Source of the DNA: Malaya genurostris
Taxonomy: Eukaryota > Arthropoda > Insecta > Diptera > Culicidae
Length of the DNA stretch: 64,000 nucleotides
Reading direction: 5' to 3'
Assembly (NCBI RefSeq): GCF_030247185.1
Contig: NC_080572.1
Span: 40,339,383 to 40,403,382, forward strand
Under the pieces are notes generated by a model, which was not told where the DNA came from, searched no databases, and was given only the letters and a program-made list of their open reading frames with translations. Made by a program: the position numbers and the translations under genes. The first letter of the stretch is position 1; every line of letters starts with the position of its first letter. Positions 11,365-23,552 of this stretch are shown here, one piece after another.

Positions 11365-12686
11365 AGTGTTGTCAAGAAATTGTCTAATTAGTTATAGTTT
11401 CATTTAATTTAGAAATACTATATTAAGTAAAATGTATCATTTGGATGATTGTGATCTGTTGATCCAAAAGAAGAGGAGGTTTTTGCCTGTTGGAGAGCGA
11501 TGTATGCCTTTTTGCAAGTTTGTGTAGGATTATTGTACTAATAGTCATCTCATTAGCAGAGCAGTCATATTATTTAGCAGATTACTCGACTTTCAATCAA
11601 CGAGTTGTGATGAAATCGAATACAATATCTTTGCCTCGGCTCTAAGAAACAATACCGCAGTAAAATAGATCGACAATTGTGCACTACTGCTGTAACAGCA
11701 ACACGAGAACTCGAAGCGAATATATCTATTTTCGTCTTACCCTTAAAGGGAATTGATCGAGCAGAGACAGCAAATCTCACAAGATAACTAATGGTATTAG
11801 TGTATGAGATGACTACTGGAGTTGACAAGAAGGGGGATACCGTCAGCCTATATCATTAGGTAATAGATATAACTAAATTTTCATTTAGAATTCATATAAA
11901 AATCATCCCGAAAGCGTCCAAAATCGTGGTAGATCTCCTTCAATCAAGAATAGACTGCTCTGAGCTCTTACAGCTTTTTCGAAACAGATATCCATCGCTG
12001 TAGTCTTCGAAACTATTCTTTTCTTCGGATCTCCTATGCTAGAACTAATTATGGATACAACGAGCCTTTTGCCAGCATGTGCCACTTATTTAACCGCTGT
12101 TCCAATTCATTCGAATTTATCACGAAGTGTTGTCAAGAAATTGTCTAATTAGTTATAGTTTCATTTAATTTAGAAATACTATATTAAGTAAAATGTATCA
12201 TTTGGATGATTGTGATCTGTTGATCCAAAAGAAGAGGAGGTTTTTGCCTGTTGGAGAGCGATGTATGCCTTTTTGCAAGTTTGTGTAGGATTATTGTACT
12301 AATAGTCATCTCATTAGCAGAGCAGTCATTTTATTTAGCAGATTACTCGACTTTCAATCAACGAGTTGTGATGAAATCGAATACAATATCTTTGCCTCGG
12401 ATCTAAGAAACAATACCGCAGAAAAATAGTTCGACAATTGTGCACTACTGCTGTTACAGCAACACGAGAACTCGAAGCGAATGTATCTATTTTCGTCTTA
12501 CTCTTAAAGGGAATTGATCGAGCAGAGACAGCAAACCTCACTAGATAACTTATGGTATTAGTGTATGAGATGATTACTGGAGTTGAGATGAAGGGGGATA
12601 CCGTCAGCCTATATCATTAGGTATTAGATATAACTAAATTTTCATTTAGAATTCATATAAAAATCATCCCGAAAGCGTCCAAAATC
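11165..12686. repeat. Tandem duplication, 2 x 761 bp
   Basis: 11165-11925 and 11926-12686 are the same sequence repeated directly. About the first 400 bases are identical by eye. The last 360 bases or so carry about 14 differences, for example CTAAGAAACAATACCGCAGT against CTAAGAAACAATACCGCAGA. The left portion is the end of the Jockey relic; the right portion is unrecognised. The short antisense frames in both copies are not convincing genes. Confidence 0.9.
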
Positions 12687-13423
12687 GTAGGAGAGGCAGA
12701 AGAAACCGAATCGACGATTCAGTTCGGTGTTTCTCACCCAGTTTCGTCAGATCTCTCAGCCAATCGGAAGACGACGAAATTCGTTCAGAATCGGTTCCCA
12801 CATGAAACTTTTTTCGCTTACTTGAATGTATTTGAGAGGAAATTATTTTTATCGTATTTATACTGATTCTTCACATTCGCAAAATCAGCATTGTTGAATA
12901 TCAGAGAATCTTAATAAATCAGCACTTTTAAGAACCAACCGAATAATTGGACAGTAAAAAATCATTCATGAATCAGTTTTTAGTGAACTTTCTAGATGTT
13001 TCATTTCTTTCACCATTTGTCTCACAAAACAGGCAATAATTTTCTTCAAAATTCTGCAGAATTTTCACATTCAAGAAAAGGTCATGATCATTGTTAAATA
13101 TCGATGAATTTTTCAGAATTAATTGTTTTAAAAACCAAAGCAATTAATTCCAAAGAACTATTTGACATTCTCTCCAATCGGAATAAGTAAAGTTGCCTAA
13201 ACGGAAGCTCAACTTTTATTCAGCATAGTGTTGATTTATTACTTAAACTATTCACAAAATGACGTTTCTATAATCGTAATGGGCGAGTCAAGCACTTTGA
13301 ACGAAGAAAACTTTAGTTTTATATCACTTATAAAAAAAAGTAGGAGAGACCAGGGCTAAGGCGAACCACGGATTGACTGAATGTAAACGCGCTTTCGTGG
13401 AACAGACATACGTTAGGTTGCTG
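12687..13423. other. AT-rich spacer with a diverged internal repeat
   Basis: About 12861-12960 (TTCACATTCGCAAAATCAG on) and 13067-13160 (TTCACATTCAAGAAAAGG on) look like old copies of each other about 205 bases apart. Nothing else is recognised. Confidence 0.35.
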
Positions 13424-13572
13424 TCAGAGTGAAAGCGTCACGCGAAGCGTCTAGGCGCGCGTGCGAACTAGTTGCATTTGATCAAATCAAACCTGTCAGA
13501 GTGAATGCTATGCGAAAACAGTACATCGCATTGAATCGCTTCGCTTCGGTCCGCGTCCCGCGCTCACTCTGA
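13424..13572. mobile_element. Short inverted-repeat element (possible MITE)
   Basis: TCAGAGTGAAAGCGTCACGC at 13424 and the reverse complement of TCAGAGTGAGCGCGGGACGC at 13572 face each other. Both lead into GCGAAGCG or CGAAGCGAAGCG. A third CAGAGTGAATGC lies inside, near 13497. The stretch is GC-rich in an AT-rich setting. No target duplication was identified. Confidence 0.5.
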
Positions 13573-14164
13573 TATCTACCATAAATATCTGGATGAAGCT
13601 GAGTTGATTCAGTTTGGTGTCACAAGTGTTCATGTCAAAACGCGCACGTTTTCTGCAGAAATTTTTAATTGATTTTTTATTTGGTTGCTGTGCATCGCAA
13701 TGACGGTCTGATTAATGCTTTTAAAAGTTCATATCGTGTTTAACTCAGTGATTAAGTGATTATTGAATGCGGGGCTGAACTGGACACATAATTTTCGATT
13801 TGAAATTCTCAAAGAATTCTTGTAACATACCAAAATATTGAGGCAAATATTTCTATTCTAATTTATATCACTTATTGGAGCTATATTAAGTACAAAGATT
13901 TAACAGAACGTTCATTGTATGTAGCAAAACTATCAAATAGTCTTTTAAAAACACTCTAAAATCATTATCAGTATAAATTATTTGGTTCAGCAGGACATCA
14001 AGATTTGAAACATTACCTATATTTTCGGAGAGCAGGATTATGAATAAAAAAAATCATCCATTCGAACATGGTTTCATTTCCTTTGCGCTCATTAAGGTAT
14101 GTTAAGATTTGGTGCCCAACTATTCTTCATTTTAGTGTGTAATTTTATAGTCCGGATTAATTCC
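13573..14164. other. AT-rich spacer
   Basis: No feature recognised. Confidence 0.35.
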
Positions 14165-14400
14165 ATAGGGAGCCCCGCGGTTTCTGAAATATTGGATTTT
14201 GGGTTGGTTACTTCATCGCGGGTTGGTACGAAAACTAATGAATATTTTCCCAAATCACGAACTGTTTAATGTAACTGAAGCTTTATGCTACATAAAGGTG
14301 TTGACAACTTGGGCAAGAACCTAGTTGTAATATTTGTGTTTTGTTTTTTCAATTCCCAAAAAGTGTCCGGCTTAACCCCGGTATTCCCTATGTTTAATGT
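14165..14400. repeat. Weak inverted-repeat pair
   Basis: CCATAGGGAGCCCCGCGG near 14164 and the reverse complement of CATAGGGAATACCGGGG near 14400 could be the ends of a short element. Only the outer eight bases agree well. Confidence 0.3.
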
Positions 14401-14565
14401 GCATTCAGTGTCAACCAACTACGTTGAGCTGCTCTTGCTTCAATATGGGTTTCGCTAATAATACTCAGAAATTGTCGACCTACAAATTTTGTAGCATCTT
14501 CCTTTGTTCCATTATACGATTCATAAATTTAACCGAAGATGATTAATCATTCACAGTTCAAAAAA

Positions 14566-14730
14566 TTCTTGTGATTTAACATTTTATAAAATGCACATAA
14601 ATGGAGCATCGTATTTTCACACAAATTTATATTTAAGAACATGTGAAATCTTGTGATTTAACATTTTATAAAATGGACATGAATGGAGCATCGTATTTTC
14701 ACACAAATTTATATTTAAGAACATATGAAA
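14566..14730. repeat. 82-bp tandem duplication
   Basis: TGTGATTTAACATTTTATAA at 14570 recurs at 14652, and the following 80 bases repeat with a few changes. Confidence 0.85.
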
Positions 14731-15189
14731 TTGTGTGACTTGAAAGTTACATGGCTTGAAATCGAATGAAACAATAAACAAAAAATCGATAGCAACAGCG
14801 CGTCTTGAACCGATAAATATTAGATCACAAAACACGACAGTTAGTCTACTGAGCTATAGAAGCACATATCCGCTTGATGAATAGTTGATGCATATAAATC
14901 CATACAGCGGCACTTGGTAGCCAAGTACAAATAACATTAGAAGCCTGTAAAATTGTGTACGAATGGATTATTGTGAGTTTTGACAAGTTAAGTTGTTACG
15001 ATTTGTATCGTTAGTATATTCGAAAGCTCAGTGATTTTGACAAAAGTAGTGTAGTCCTACCTTTTTAAAAGTATGCATAACGGATAGGCTTTCACTTATT
15101 GAGCATAGCTGTACTAACATTTCAGAATAATAGAGATTTCATAACAATTCATACTAAAAGTACGCAAAAGCAATATTAATGAAAGCTAA
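14731..15189. other. AT-rich spacer
   Basis: No feature recognised. Confidence 0.35.
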
Positions 15190-15275
15190 ACTTTGCGCTT
15201 TGATGCCCAGAGCCTTGATCTAGAAAAATTCTTAGTGCCAGTAAGATCTGCTCACTAGTCATGCAATTATTTAAC
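15190..15275 (+). mobile_element. Fragment of tRNA-derived SINE (type 1)
   Basis: AAAATTCTTAGTGCCAGTAA and CTAGTCATGCAATTATT parallel the body of the better SINE at 31.3 kb (GATTCTTAGTGTAAGTAGG and CTAGCCATGCAATGATT). The head and tail are missing. Confidence 0.5.
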
Positions 15276-15298
15276 ACCCGCATTGTAAATATTCTTTC

Positions 15299-16270
15299 CA
15301 TTCTTTATAAAAAGACAATAGATTTGCTGAAAAATCTGACTTTTGGACGGATCCTCGGAGCCCCACAGTATTATACAGGATTCGACTCAACCCGACGAGA
15401 TCGGAGAATGACTGTGATTGCGTGTGTATGTGTGTGCTCTTTTCAAAGATTTTTCAAACTTTCATTTTTTTTCAGAGATGGCTGAACCGATTTCAATAAA
15501 CTTAAGCTCGTTTTAAAGCTACTATTGGGTTGTTGATCAAGTTTGAAAATCAATAGCCTGTCCCTGCCGGTGTCGGAGATATAATGGCATAATAGACGTA
15601 ACCGACAAAACGCGTTTTTACGGCTTTTATTTCTCAAAGATGGCTGAGTCGATTTCAACAATCGTTTGAAAGCTAGTATTAAAATGTGGATCAAGCTTGA
15701 AGATTAAATGGCTGTTACCTTTGGTTCCGGAGATATTGATTTGATTTTGGTGAATAATTGCATAAGTTTGTTCAAAAAGAGTCTCAATCCTCGATTTTAT
15801 AACTTGACCTTAGATCCATTAAAACTTTTATTGTCAGATGAAACAAACAAAAGAATAAACAAATACATTAGTATAGGCAACCTAACCGACTAACCGCACA
15901 TTTTCCATCAGCTGATTTTTCGCAAATATGAATCAACGAACTTTGATAAACTTAGGCTTATTTGAAAGCTAACAATGTTGATCAAATTTGAAAAGGTTAT
16001 GACGAACATTTCCAGTTCGGAGAGATATAATCCTATATGTGACGTAACCTACAAATCCCAGTGTTTTTGAATGCACCAAAACATCTCGGAGATGAAAGAA
16101 TCCAATTCGAAATACTTAGACTCCCTTAGAAGGCTAATACTAGGTTATTTGATAATCTCACAATAGTAATGGACGAGGATAGAATCCTAATAAAGCTTTA
16201 ATGAGACTTTTTAAATTACAAGAGAAATGCATTATCACACTAATAGGTGAATTAAGAGGGGTATTTTTTT
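15299..16270 (+). mobile_element. Family A element, copy 4 (old)
   Basis: CTGACTTTTGGACGGATCC, GATTCGACTCAACCCGACGA and the TGTGTATGTGTGTGCTC block mark the left end. Several diverged core modules follow (AGAGATGGCTGAACCGATTT at 15474), each with the downstream GGTTCCGGAGATAT type sequence. The right end ATTATCACACTAATAGGTGA is preserved. Heavily mutated, so older than copies 3 and 7. Confidence 0.7.
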
Positions 16271-18129
16271 GTTTAAAATGTTCTAAAGGAAACGTTATTG
16301 TAAGCACAATAACTAACTCACTAATAAACCGAATGTCATGCAATTTGTCCAGATGACATTTGAACTCTAAAAATATTTAAAATTAGTGACGCCAACTGTC
16401 TGTCAGACCAGGAACCTTATGATTGACGTGTGATAACGCTGATATTTAACCATGAACTTGTTTTGAAGGTAAAGTTCGCATTGGATTCTCTGTTCTAGTA
16501 AATTGAATTATTAATCTATTCTGCAACTGTATGAAGTGTTACTCACTGTATATTAGAAGTTTGACAGCTTAGGACAAAACTTTGCTAACCTTAAATGTAT
16601 TGTTTTCGAATGAACATGTAATAACATCAAATTTCACCAACCAACCGATGGCTTCTAGCGTTCTGTCGTAAAGTTCACTATGTCATTCTGAGCTCTTACT
16701 ATTAAATTCACCACATTATTTTTGCAGCTTTCTATCAGAAATGCACTCCTGTTTGACCTGTTCAGCCTTCAGAAATTCATTTTCGAAATGCACAAACGTG
16801 TTTTTCGCTAACGTCCACCGGTTCCGCTCCTCAGTCTTATCAATCGGGCGACCCTAGTTTTGCCGTTGCGACGGTCAAGAACTTCCAATGCATTTCATTA
16901 TTCATTAGGTGACAGTCACATTTAACCAGCGATGCATCACCATCAGTCAGGCAGAGGCGAGGCTCCTTGACTATTAAACAACGTGGTACGTTCCGTTGAC
17001 TGACCGACAAAGCGGAATGTAAATCAGCGAAAAGTTTGTGCAAAACATTTGAATATTGTTGCATTGATTTGATAAACCGATAATTTCATCTATCAACAGT
17101 TGAAGTGCAGCGAAAAACGATCCTGCTTAGAAGCACACTTTTCAGTACGAAAACGGACCTCATTGACAAACGGAAAACCATCCAGAAACGAATCACAATC
17201 CACTAGCTCACTGCCAGTACAGATTGCTTTTCTCCATTGTGTAAAAATCAATTATTTTGGAATGATTCGTTCATTCAAACATTGACTCTTTTCAAATGAT
17301 GTGGTAATTGACGGATATAAGCGAAACACCGCGTATTTGTTTACACCTTCAATGTTTGGGATGCGCTAGATTCAAAATCAAACAAATTGGTAATTATCGT
17401 TAGCTGCAATTGTCCACAACCTTTTCCGTTTACATTTGCTTCAAAGAGGGTTCGTAGAGTTCAATCAGCAAATTTTCTAACACACCAGTTCAAATTCCGG
17501 GGTAGCGAAGCAATTCGGTTGAAACCGGCTGAATGACTTGAAAGTAACCCCGGAAAAGCAAGAGCCCGAATAAAAACCTGATCTGCGCACGTGAAGTTCA
17601 AGTGCGCTTGTTACTTACACTGTTTGTGTTTACTTCTTCTTCTTCTTCAGTCGACTCCCGCAACGTAACATCGGCGACAGCATAAAGCATGAATGAACGA
17701 GTTAAGCGAAAATCGGCGAAAGAAGTGCCGGGGAACCTGCTCAAACTCATGCCGGTCGCCGTTAGTGCAATGCACAATGCGGCATGTAAACATCAATTAA
17801 GCTCCGCTCGTATGATGCTGGAGTTTGGTAACCTTGAACGGATGGGAAGGGTAGAGCTGTGCGGGCAAAACGGTTGGTGCCATTGAAATTAAAAGTGAAC
17901 TTGCGCGCAGGTTTAATGCACGACTTCATTCATGGGTGTTGTTTGTGGGTAGGCACCGAGAAAAAATGGGTAAAATGATTTAATCGCTTCCAAGAGTCGG
18001 ATCGGATGGTTTTCGATTCTGGTGTATTGGCGATGGCACATTCGGAATGAAAATTTGGGCTCTACTATTATTTGTCAATCCTATTTGTATATCTGTTCAT
18101 TGTGTAAAATTAATTTGTTGTGATACTAT
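16271..18129. other. Low-copy DNA, no gene recognised
   Basis: About 1.9 kb with no recognised repeat. A perfect short hairpin lies at 17495-17555 (TTCCGGGGT ... ACCCCGGAA with CGGTTGAAACCG inside). Frames such as 17100-17285 and 17689-17886 have no visible domain, and I do not call them genes. Confidence 0.35.
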
Positions 18130-18138
18130 AATAATGTA

Positions 18139-19085
18139 GACCGAAGAAGGTGTCGAAAGAAGAGCAAGTGCTTTAATTGTGTGCGGTCGCAATGGAAATC
18201 CGGATCTGTAAGTAAGAAAGCTTGGTTTTCCTGCAAGCACTGTCCATAACGTTCTTGAAACTTTCGATACACGTTTGACAACAGCCAGGTAGGCTGGGAG
18301 CGGAACAAAAACGGATCTCAGAAACCACCAGAAGGATACGAAGGTGAAACAAATTTTACAGGAAAGGTCTAATCTTTTTGTAGGTACAGTGACTAGAAAA
18401 GGTGAAGGTGAAACCTGCTCCAAACCGTAATGATAAACAGAGTGTGACGACTAAAGCAGATTGTATCGCGAATATTTGACGAAGTTTTTCTACGTGTTGA
18501 TGGAAAATAAAACTTATGTGTTAGAAGACTTGGAATATTTTTAAATACTGCCATGCAACGAAATAGCATAGAGGAGTATTCCAGGATGAACAACAAGACC
18601 GAATTTTCGAAAAGTATTTGCTTTGACAGGTAATTTGCAGCTGTGGATGAGCAAGCCAAAGCTCAATTACTACCGGAACGATAAACAAGGAAATATACCT
18701 TGAAAAAGAAGTGATTATTATCACCCCTACGCAGCCACGATGCTCCCTCGCTATTCTGGGTTGTTTGGCATCTTGTCACAGATGTTTTGGAATGGTATGA
18801 AGATAATGAAGTCCATGTTGTACCGAAAGTGGCGAATCCAACTAACTGCCCGGAGTTGCGACCTCTCGAGCGGTATTTGGTTCTCGTGAAGAGAAAACTC
18901 TCTCAATATAAGCAACAAGCTACAGCTAAAGAAAATTTTCGAACATCTTGGACAAAATCAGCTAAATCGGTTGCAGAGAAGTCTGCCCAGACCCTAATGG
19001 CTGGAGTAAGTTCAATAGTTCGTAGTTTCTGCATGCAGCCTAATTCAGTACCTATAATTAGTTATAAGATGACTAATAAAGCGTA
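18139..19085 (+). pseudogene. IS630-Tc1-mariner transposase relic, DD37E-like
   Basis: The C-terminal third is clearest. DVLEWYEDNEVHVVPK leads to NPTNCPELRPLERYLVLVKR, the region holding the last acidic residue of the transposase. When the frame is followed back, the FW...LASCH block that normally carries the second catalytic aspartate is damaged by a small frameshift, and the aspartate codon is gone. From the LASCH block to the glutamate of RPLER the spacing fits 37 residues, the signature of the DD37E group. Frame-shifted traces of the helix-turn-helix end (PKKVSKEEQVL at 18139) start the relic. Such enzymes cut and paste DNA flanked by TA. This copy is inactive and unrelated in sequence detail to the second DD37E copy at 46.5-47.5 kb. 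Confidence 0.7.
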
Positions 19086-19104
19086 ATTAAATGAATAAAA
19101 ACTT

Positions 19105-19750
19105 GTTTTAATCCACCTAGTGGTGTAATAATGCCTTTTCCATATCAATAATAATGTAATATCAATATATAATACTGTGGTATTTTTTAAAATAATTTTC
19201 TACGATTCTTGAGAAATTAACAAAAACTGGTTTGTTTGGCCGTCTACTGACAAAAATGTCAATTGGAGAATATTTGAGGTCGCTTTAGATTTTTTTTTTT
19301 GTTTTTTTTTTGGCCTTTTCAGTGCTCCGATCCGGATGAAATTCAGTAATTCCGTATGGGGCCACAGGAGCTCTTATTTGAACCTAAGTTTGTACAAATC
19401 GGTCGCGCCATCTATGAGAAAAGTGAGAACACATATTTTCATTTTTTTTGCTCTTTTTACCCCATAACTCCGGAACTGGTTGTCAGATCCAAATAAATTT
19501 AGGAATGTAGTGTGGGACCTAAAGAGCTTCCATTCGAATCTAAGTTTGTGGAAATCGGTTCAGCCATCTCCTAGAAAAGTTAGTGCAAAAAACGTTACAT
19601 ACACACATACGCACACACACATACACACATACACACACACATTTTGCGACGAACTGACGAATGGTATATGACACTCGGCCCTCCGGGCCTCGATTCGAAA
19701 GTCGGTTTTCACAGTGATTGCATAACCTTTCTATATGAGAAAGGCAAAAA
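19105..19750 (-). mobile_element. Family A element, copy 5, reverse orientation
   Basis: Begins AATCCACCTAGTGGTGTAAT and ends TTTCTATATGAGAAAGGCAA, so both family ends are present on the minus strand. It holds two reverse modules (TAAGTTTGTACAAATCGGTC and TAAGTTTGTGGAAATCGGTT), a CA-rich block at 19598-19640, and ACGAACTGACGAATGGTATA. Non-coding. Confidence 0.8.
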
Positions 19751-20099
19751 TGCCCCTTGGTTTGACCTAAAAACAAATTTGTTTTATTCCAAATCTAATC
19801 TGTCCAGATTTTATCATGAGCAAGTCTTACGAGGAACATTCGAAAGGTGAGAACCATTTGACAAGTCGTAACGCATTCAAACTTGTGCACCTCTACTGCT
19901 GCAATAATTTCAAGTGAGGTTTTTTTTTTTATAAAAAAAATTATTCAGCCCGATTTGCTTACAAGCTTCACGTGGCCGATTGAGCCGATTTTTCAATAGA
20001 ACTGTTATTTTTAATGCTAGATCTCGTAGTCACCCTTTTTCTCGGGGGAGAGGAGTTTCCATTTTCATCCGACGAGGATCGAGGAGCACTTTGTTCGTT
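19751..20099. other. Spacer, nothing recognised
   Basis: No feature recognised. Confidence 0.35.
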
Positions 20100-21435
20100 T
20101 TACCTTTTTTTATAAATATAAAAAATAGGTATAGAATTCGCTCAAACTTTAGAAAAATTTTCCGAGGCCCGGAGGGCCGAATGTCATATACCAATCGATT
20201 CAGCTCGACGAACTGAGCAAATGTCCGTGTGTGTGTCTGTATGTATGTTGTCAACTAAGAGGTCGAGATCTCAGAGATGGCTGGACCGATTTTGATCAAA
20301 CTAGTCGCAAATGAAAGGTCTTCCCGTCACCCAGAACGCTATTGAATGGTTTTGAGATCGGATGTTTACTTTTTGAGTTATACGAAGTTTTATGTCAAAA
20401 TTTTCACAATTGACCTTGAAAACAGAATATATTTTCAAACTTAGATTCCGCATGGTAATACCTATCCAACAAGCCATAGTTTGTTAAAATCCGTCCATTT
20501 TTAACGGAGATATCGAAAATTTTGGGTTACCGACTTTTTCCCCTATTCCAGCAGTAGAAGTTTTGAGCGCTGTCTGGCAAAGAAATGCTTGGGAGCAACA
20601 TAAAACACGATTTTTTATACCGTTACATACATTTGTTTCTAAGTACGCAAAAGACTGTGTACAGCATGATATTTTGCCTCGGGCCGATTTTAGCACGGTT
20701 CGTTTTTGGCGACATAATCGTTCGGATAGGCTATATGTAAAGAATTTTCGAGTTGAAAACAATTCTATAATTATATTAATTTAAACTACTTACAGCAATA
20801 AATGCTGGAAAAACATAACAACCATATACCATTCGATTCAGTTCGTCGAGATCAGCAAATGCGCGTGTGACAAATAATTTCACTCAATTTTTTCGGGGAT
20901 TGATGTTTTCTAAAAAAAAAAGCCAAATCGAATTTCAGAAACAAAAGTTCAATTAAAATAAATCCAATTTTATCCAATTTTGACTTCCGATTCTGGAATT
21001 GTAGGATGATGAATTTTTAAAATTCAAAGCTATATAGAAGATGACAATCCCGAAAAGCTTTAAAGTTGGACTCAAAAATATTGCAATTTATTCGTCATAT
21101 GGCCATACGAATCGGTTTGAGTTATGCTGGTTCCTGAATACCAGCTCTGGAAGTACCTTAAATTACCTTAAACACTAACGTGGAAATTACTTCGACATAT
21201 CATGGAATGTTTAGTCGATTGTTATACTTTTAGATTCAAATTCGATCCGATTTGCAGTTTCGACATTACAGAGTAATGAGTGATTAAAATCTCAAATTGT
21301 CACTTAAAACGACTGACATTAGAATAATGTCATGAAAACTGAAACAACAAAGAATATTCATGCAAAAAACACATGCGGATTGATAAAAAAGGTATCATCT
21401 CACTGCTAGGTGGATTAAGCACGTTTTTTCGTTTA
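20100..21435 (+). mobile_element. Family B element, copy 1
   Basis: Starts at the near-palindromic TTTTTTTATAAATATAAAAA, continues GGTATAGAATTCGCTCAAAC and AATTTTCCGAGGCCCGGAGG. It has one core module (GAGATGGCTGGACCGATTTT at 20274) and ends CACTGCTAGGTGGATTAAGC. Two other copies lie at 31.0-32.9 kb (reverse) and 33.3-35.1 kb. The module and the right end resemble family A. No protein. Confidence 0.8.
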
Positions 21436-22199
21436 TAGTCGCATTGTCGGTATTGGTGTTGTCAAGCGTGTTATTATGGATGGTTTCCATTTTTTCTCGC
21501 TGTTGTTCGTAGTCTTGTGCTTGTTGGTAGTTGGTAGGTTTGATGCTGGAAGCGATTTTGAAGTAGAAGTACTAGGTTCACTAGCTCCCGTTGCTGAACA
21601 GTTGTCCTTGTCTTTGGTAGAATATGTCCTTTTCGCTGTTCCAGTTCAAGGTTTACCGTAGTGTGCAGGTTGTTCAGAAAAAAGACATGTAACCAGCTGA
21701 TTTTCATAGGTAATCAGTGTTTTACACGGATGTGTCCCACCTTGACCAGAAATGATGTAAGATGAAATTGCCTTACGTAGTTGCATACGTACCACTTGTA
21801 CGCCATTCCGGATACCGGGGAAAAATTTCCGCCATGCTTCCCTTTCGATGGGAAGGATTTCACCGTACTGCGACATATTTTTCCGAATGAATTTATCGCT
21901 GGCCTGCGGAAGAAGGTCACTTGTACGCGTACTTCTATGGCATTGTCAGCTATGTACACAGGAATTTTGTATTTAATGTTGTCACACTCAACGCTGTGCA
22001 CCTCATTGTTAACCGAAGCGAATGCAATTGTATCTCTTTCATGTTTGAACATAATGTACACACAGTTAGACGCCTTGTTGAATTGAATCTCAGTTACATT
22101 ATTAGCGTCTTGATGCGTTTGTTCTTTATGTAAGATTTCAATTTCCTTTGCTGCTGGTCTAACTTTGCTGGTTTGGCCAGCAACTAAAATGAATTTCAA
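21436..22199 (-). pseudogene. Non-LTR retrotransposon gag-like ORF1 relic
   Basis: On the minus strand a 161-residue frame starts at 22199. It contains EIQFNKASNCVYIMFKHERD, NEVHSVECDNIKYKIPVY and NAIEVRV, which line up with the gag-like ORF at 57.1 kb (KTNIVVYIQFYKELDAIQF, VHYVEHENIKYNILKYM, SAIEVRV). A shifted frame (from 21876) then gives MSQYGEILPIEREAWRKFFP, again matching MPQYGEILSIEKEKWKNFFP in the other copy. The protein would be the RNA-binding gag-like ORF1 of a mosquito non-LTR element. The frame is broken after INSFGKI, and no reverse transcriptase follows. It directly abuts family B copy 1. Confidence 0.7.
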
Positions 22200-22298
22200 T
22201 TCAACTTCAGAATTTGGTTCGTTTAGTCAGCAACTGAAAAAATCTTCAATTTGATATAATTTCGAGCCTAATTTAGAAGATTTTTTCGTATCACCTAT

Positions 22299-22600
22299 TG
22301 TCGTATAGAAAGAATATGCAATCACTTCAAAAACCGACTTTTTTCTGTTCCCGCTACAGAGGTTTTGGCCTTAAGGTCATTCACTTCCTTGAGCCAGAAA
22401 AACTTTCTGATCCCATGTGCGGGGTTGGGAGTCGAACCCAGGTGGGCTGTGTGTCACGCACTACCCGTCCCCAAAAAACCGACTTTTTAACCGAGGCTCA
22501 GAAAGCCGAGTGGATATGCCACCTTTCGATTCAGTTCGTCGAGATCGCAAAATGTTTGTGTGTGTGCCTAAGTAACTTATTGAAATTGCAAGATGTTCTA
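22299..22600 (+). mobile_element. Family A fragment, copy 6, split by a SINE
   Basis: GTCGTATAGAAAGAATATGC, AAAAACCGACTTTTT, then after the SINE ACCGAGGCTCAGAAAGCCGA and TTCGATTCAGTTCGTCGAGA. This is the left end of the family; the right part is missing. Confidence 0.7.
22345..22473 (-). mobile_element. tRNA-derived SINE (type 2) with 15-bp target duplication
   Basis: On the minus strand the element begins GGGGACGGGTAGTGCG, has a pol III B box GGTTCGACTCC, and ends near CCTCTGTAGCGGGAACAG. The host sequence AAAAACCGACTTTTT is present at 22329-22343 and again at 22474-22488, a perfect 15-bp duplication made at insertion. A second member is at 45.7 kb. Confidence 0.85.
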
Positions 22601-23552
22601 GAATTTTTATTTACGTAAGAAATGTAAGAAAAAATTTGTTAAAGACCTGAACACTTTTCATATGATTATTTCTTTAAATTTCAAATTTGCACATCAAAAC
22701 AAAAACTTAACCTCCGGGCCACGTCCGGACTGTTCGGACACCGAAGAATGTTAAACGAGTTCGATCCGCTCTTGTGAAAAGTCCCGCGCGTTCAAGTAAG
22801 CCACCAGTTCCTGTTTTTTTTTGTTTTTTTTTGTGGTAAGATTTCTCTAAGCGACATAACGATGAGTGACAAAGTCTACTCCTACCTGTATGGCGCAGTA
22901 AACAAGCAAAATTGTCATTGTTATGCCGAGATAATTCAGGTACAGGTTGAGAAGAAACCCCTCCATTAATTTAAAATATCTTTTAAACTCACGAATAGTT
23001 ATTACAAACGACTGATTCTTCAAAAACGAGTCATGAATAAAAACACGGTGAGAGATACTCCAGTGTTCCATGATGGAAAACTACTACACGAAAATAAACC
23101 TTCATTTTTTAACTTCCCGATGCCGTGTTCGGTTTCTCCCACCCTTGTTTGGTTCCAGTGTAATCGGAGAACAAATTGCATCCAATTCCTTTACGAGACC
23201 CTGTAGCTTAAAATCACTACCGATTTTGTGTGACGGAACGGATGATCAGTAAAGATTTTGAATGATGTAATTTAAAGATTACGATCAACTGATCTTAAAA
23301 AGATCATATCAGTTGTGATCTCTATCGAAAAAAAAAACACAAAAACTGACGTTATTTTTACAAAAACTGACGGTTTTACTACATTCGTTAAGCAAAATCC
23401 TTGATGACTATGTTCAGTTATCGTGTTACTCAAGACTGTCGGACTTGGTCATCGTAAATCAGGTAAGCCAAGATCACTTCCTTTCTCTTTGCCTCAGCTG
23501 TGTCCAAAAGATCAGATCCATTAACCGCAAATGCACGTAGCATTGACCCGTG
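22601..23552. other. Low-copy DNA, no gene recognised
   Basis: No recognised element. A GC-richer patch at 22700-22800 has no visible coding signal. Confidence 0.35.

Noticed and set aside
11574..12541. Two similar minus-strand frames (84 and 68 residues)
   Set aside because: They are the two copies of the 761-bp duplication. The differences are not biased to silent sites, and no domain is visible.
13424..13572. CpG-rich promoter
   Set aside because: The GC-rich words are arranged as inverted ends of a small element, which explains the composition better.
18097..18724. Minus-strand frames of 60 to 108 residues
   Set aside because: They are the opposite strand of the decayed DD37E transposase; plus-strand homology explains the openness.
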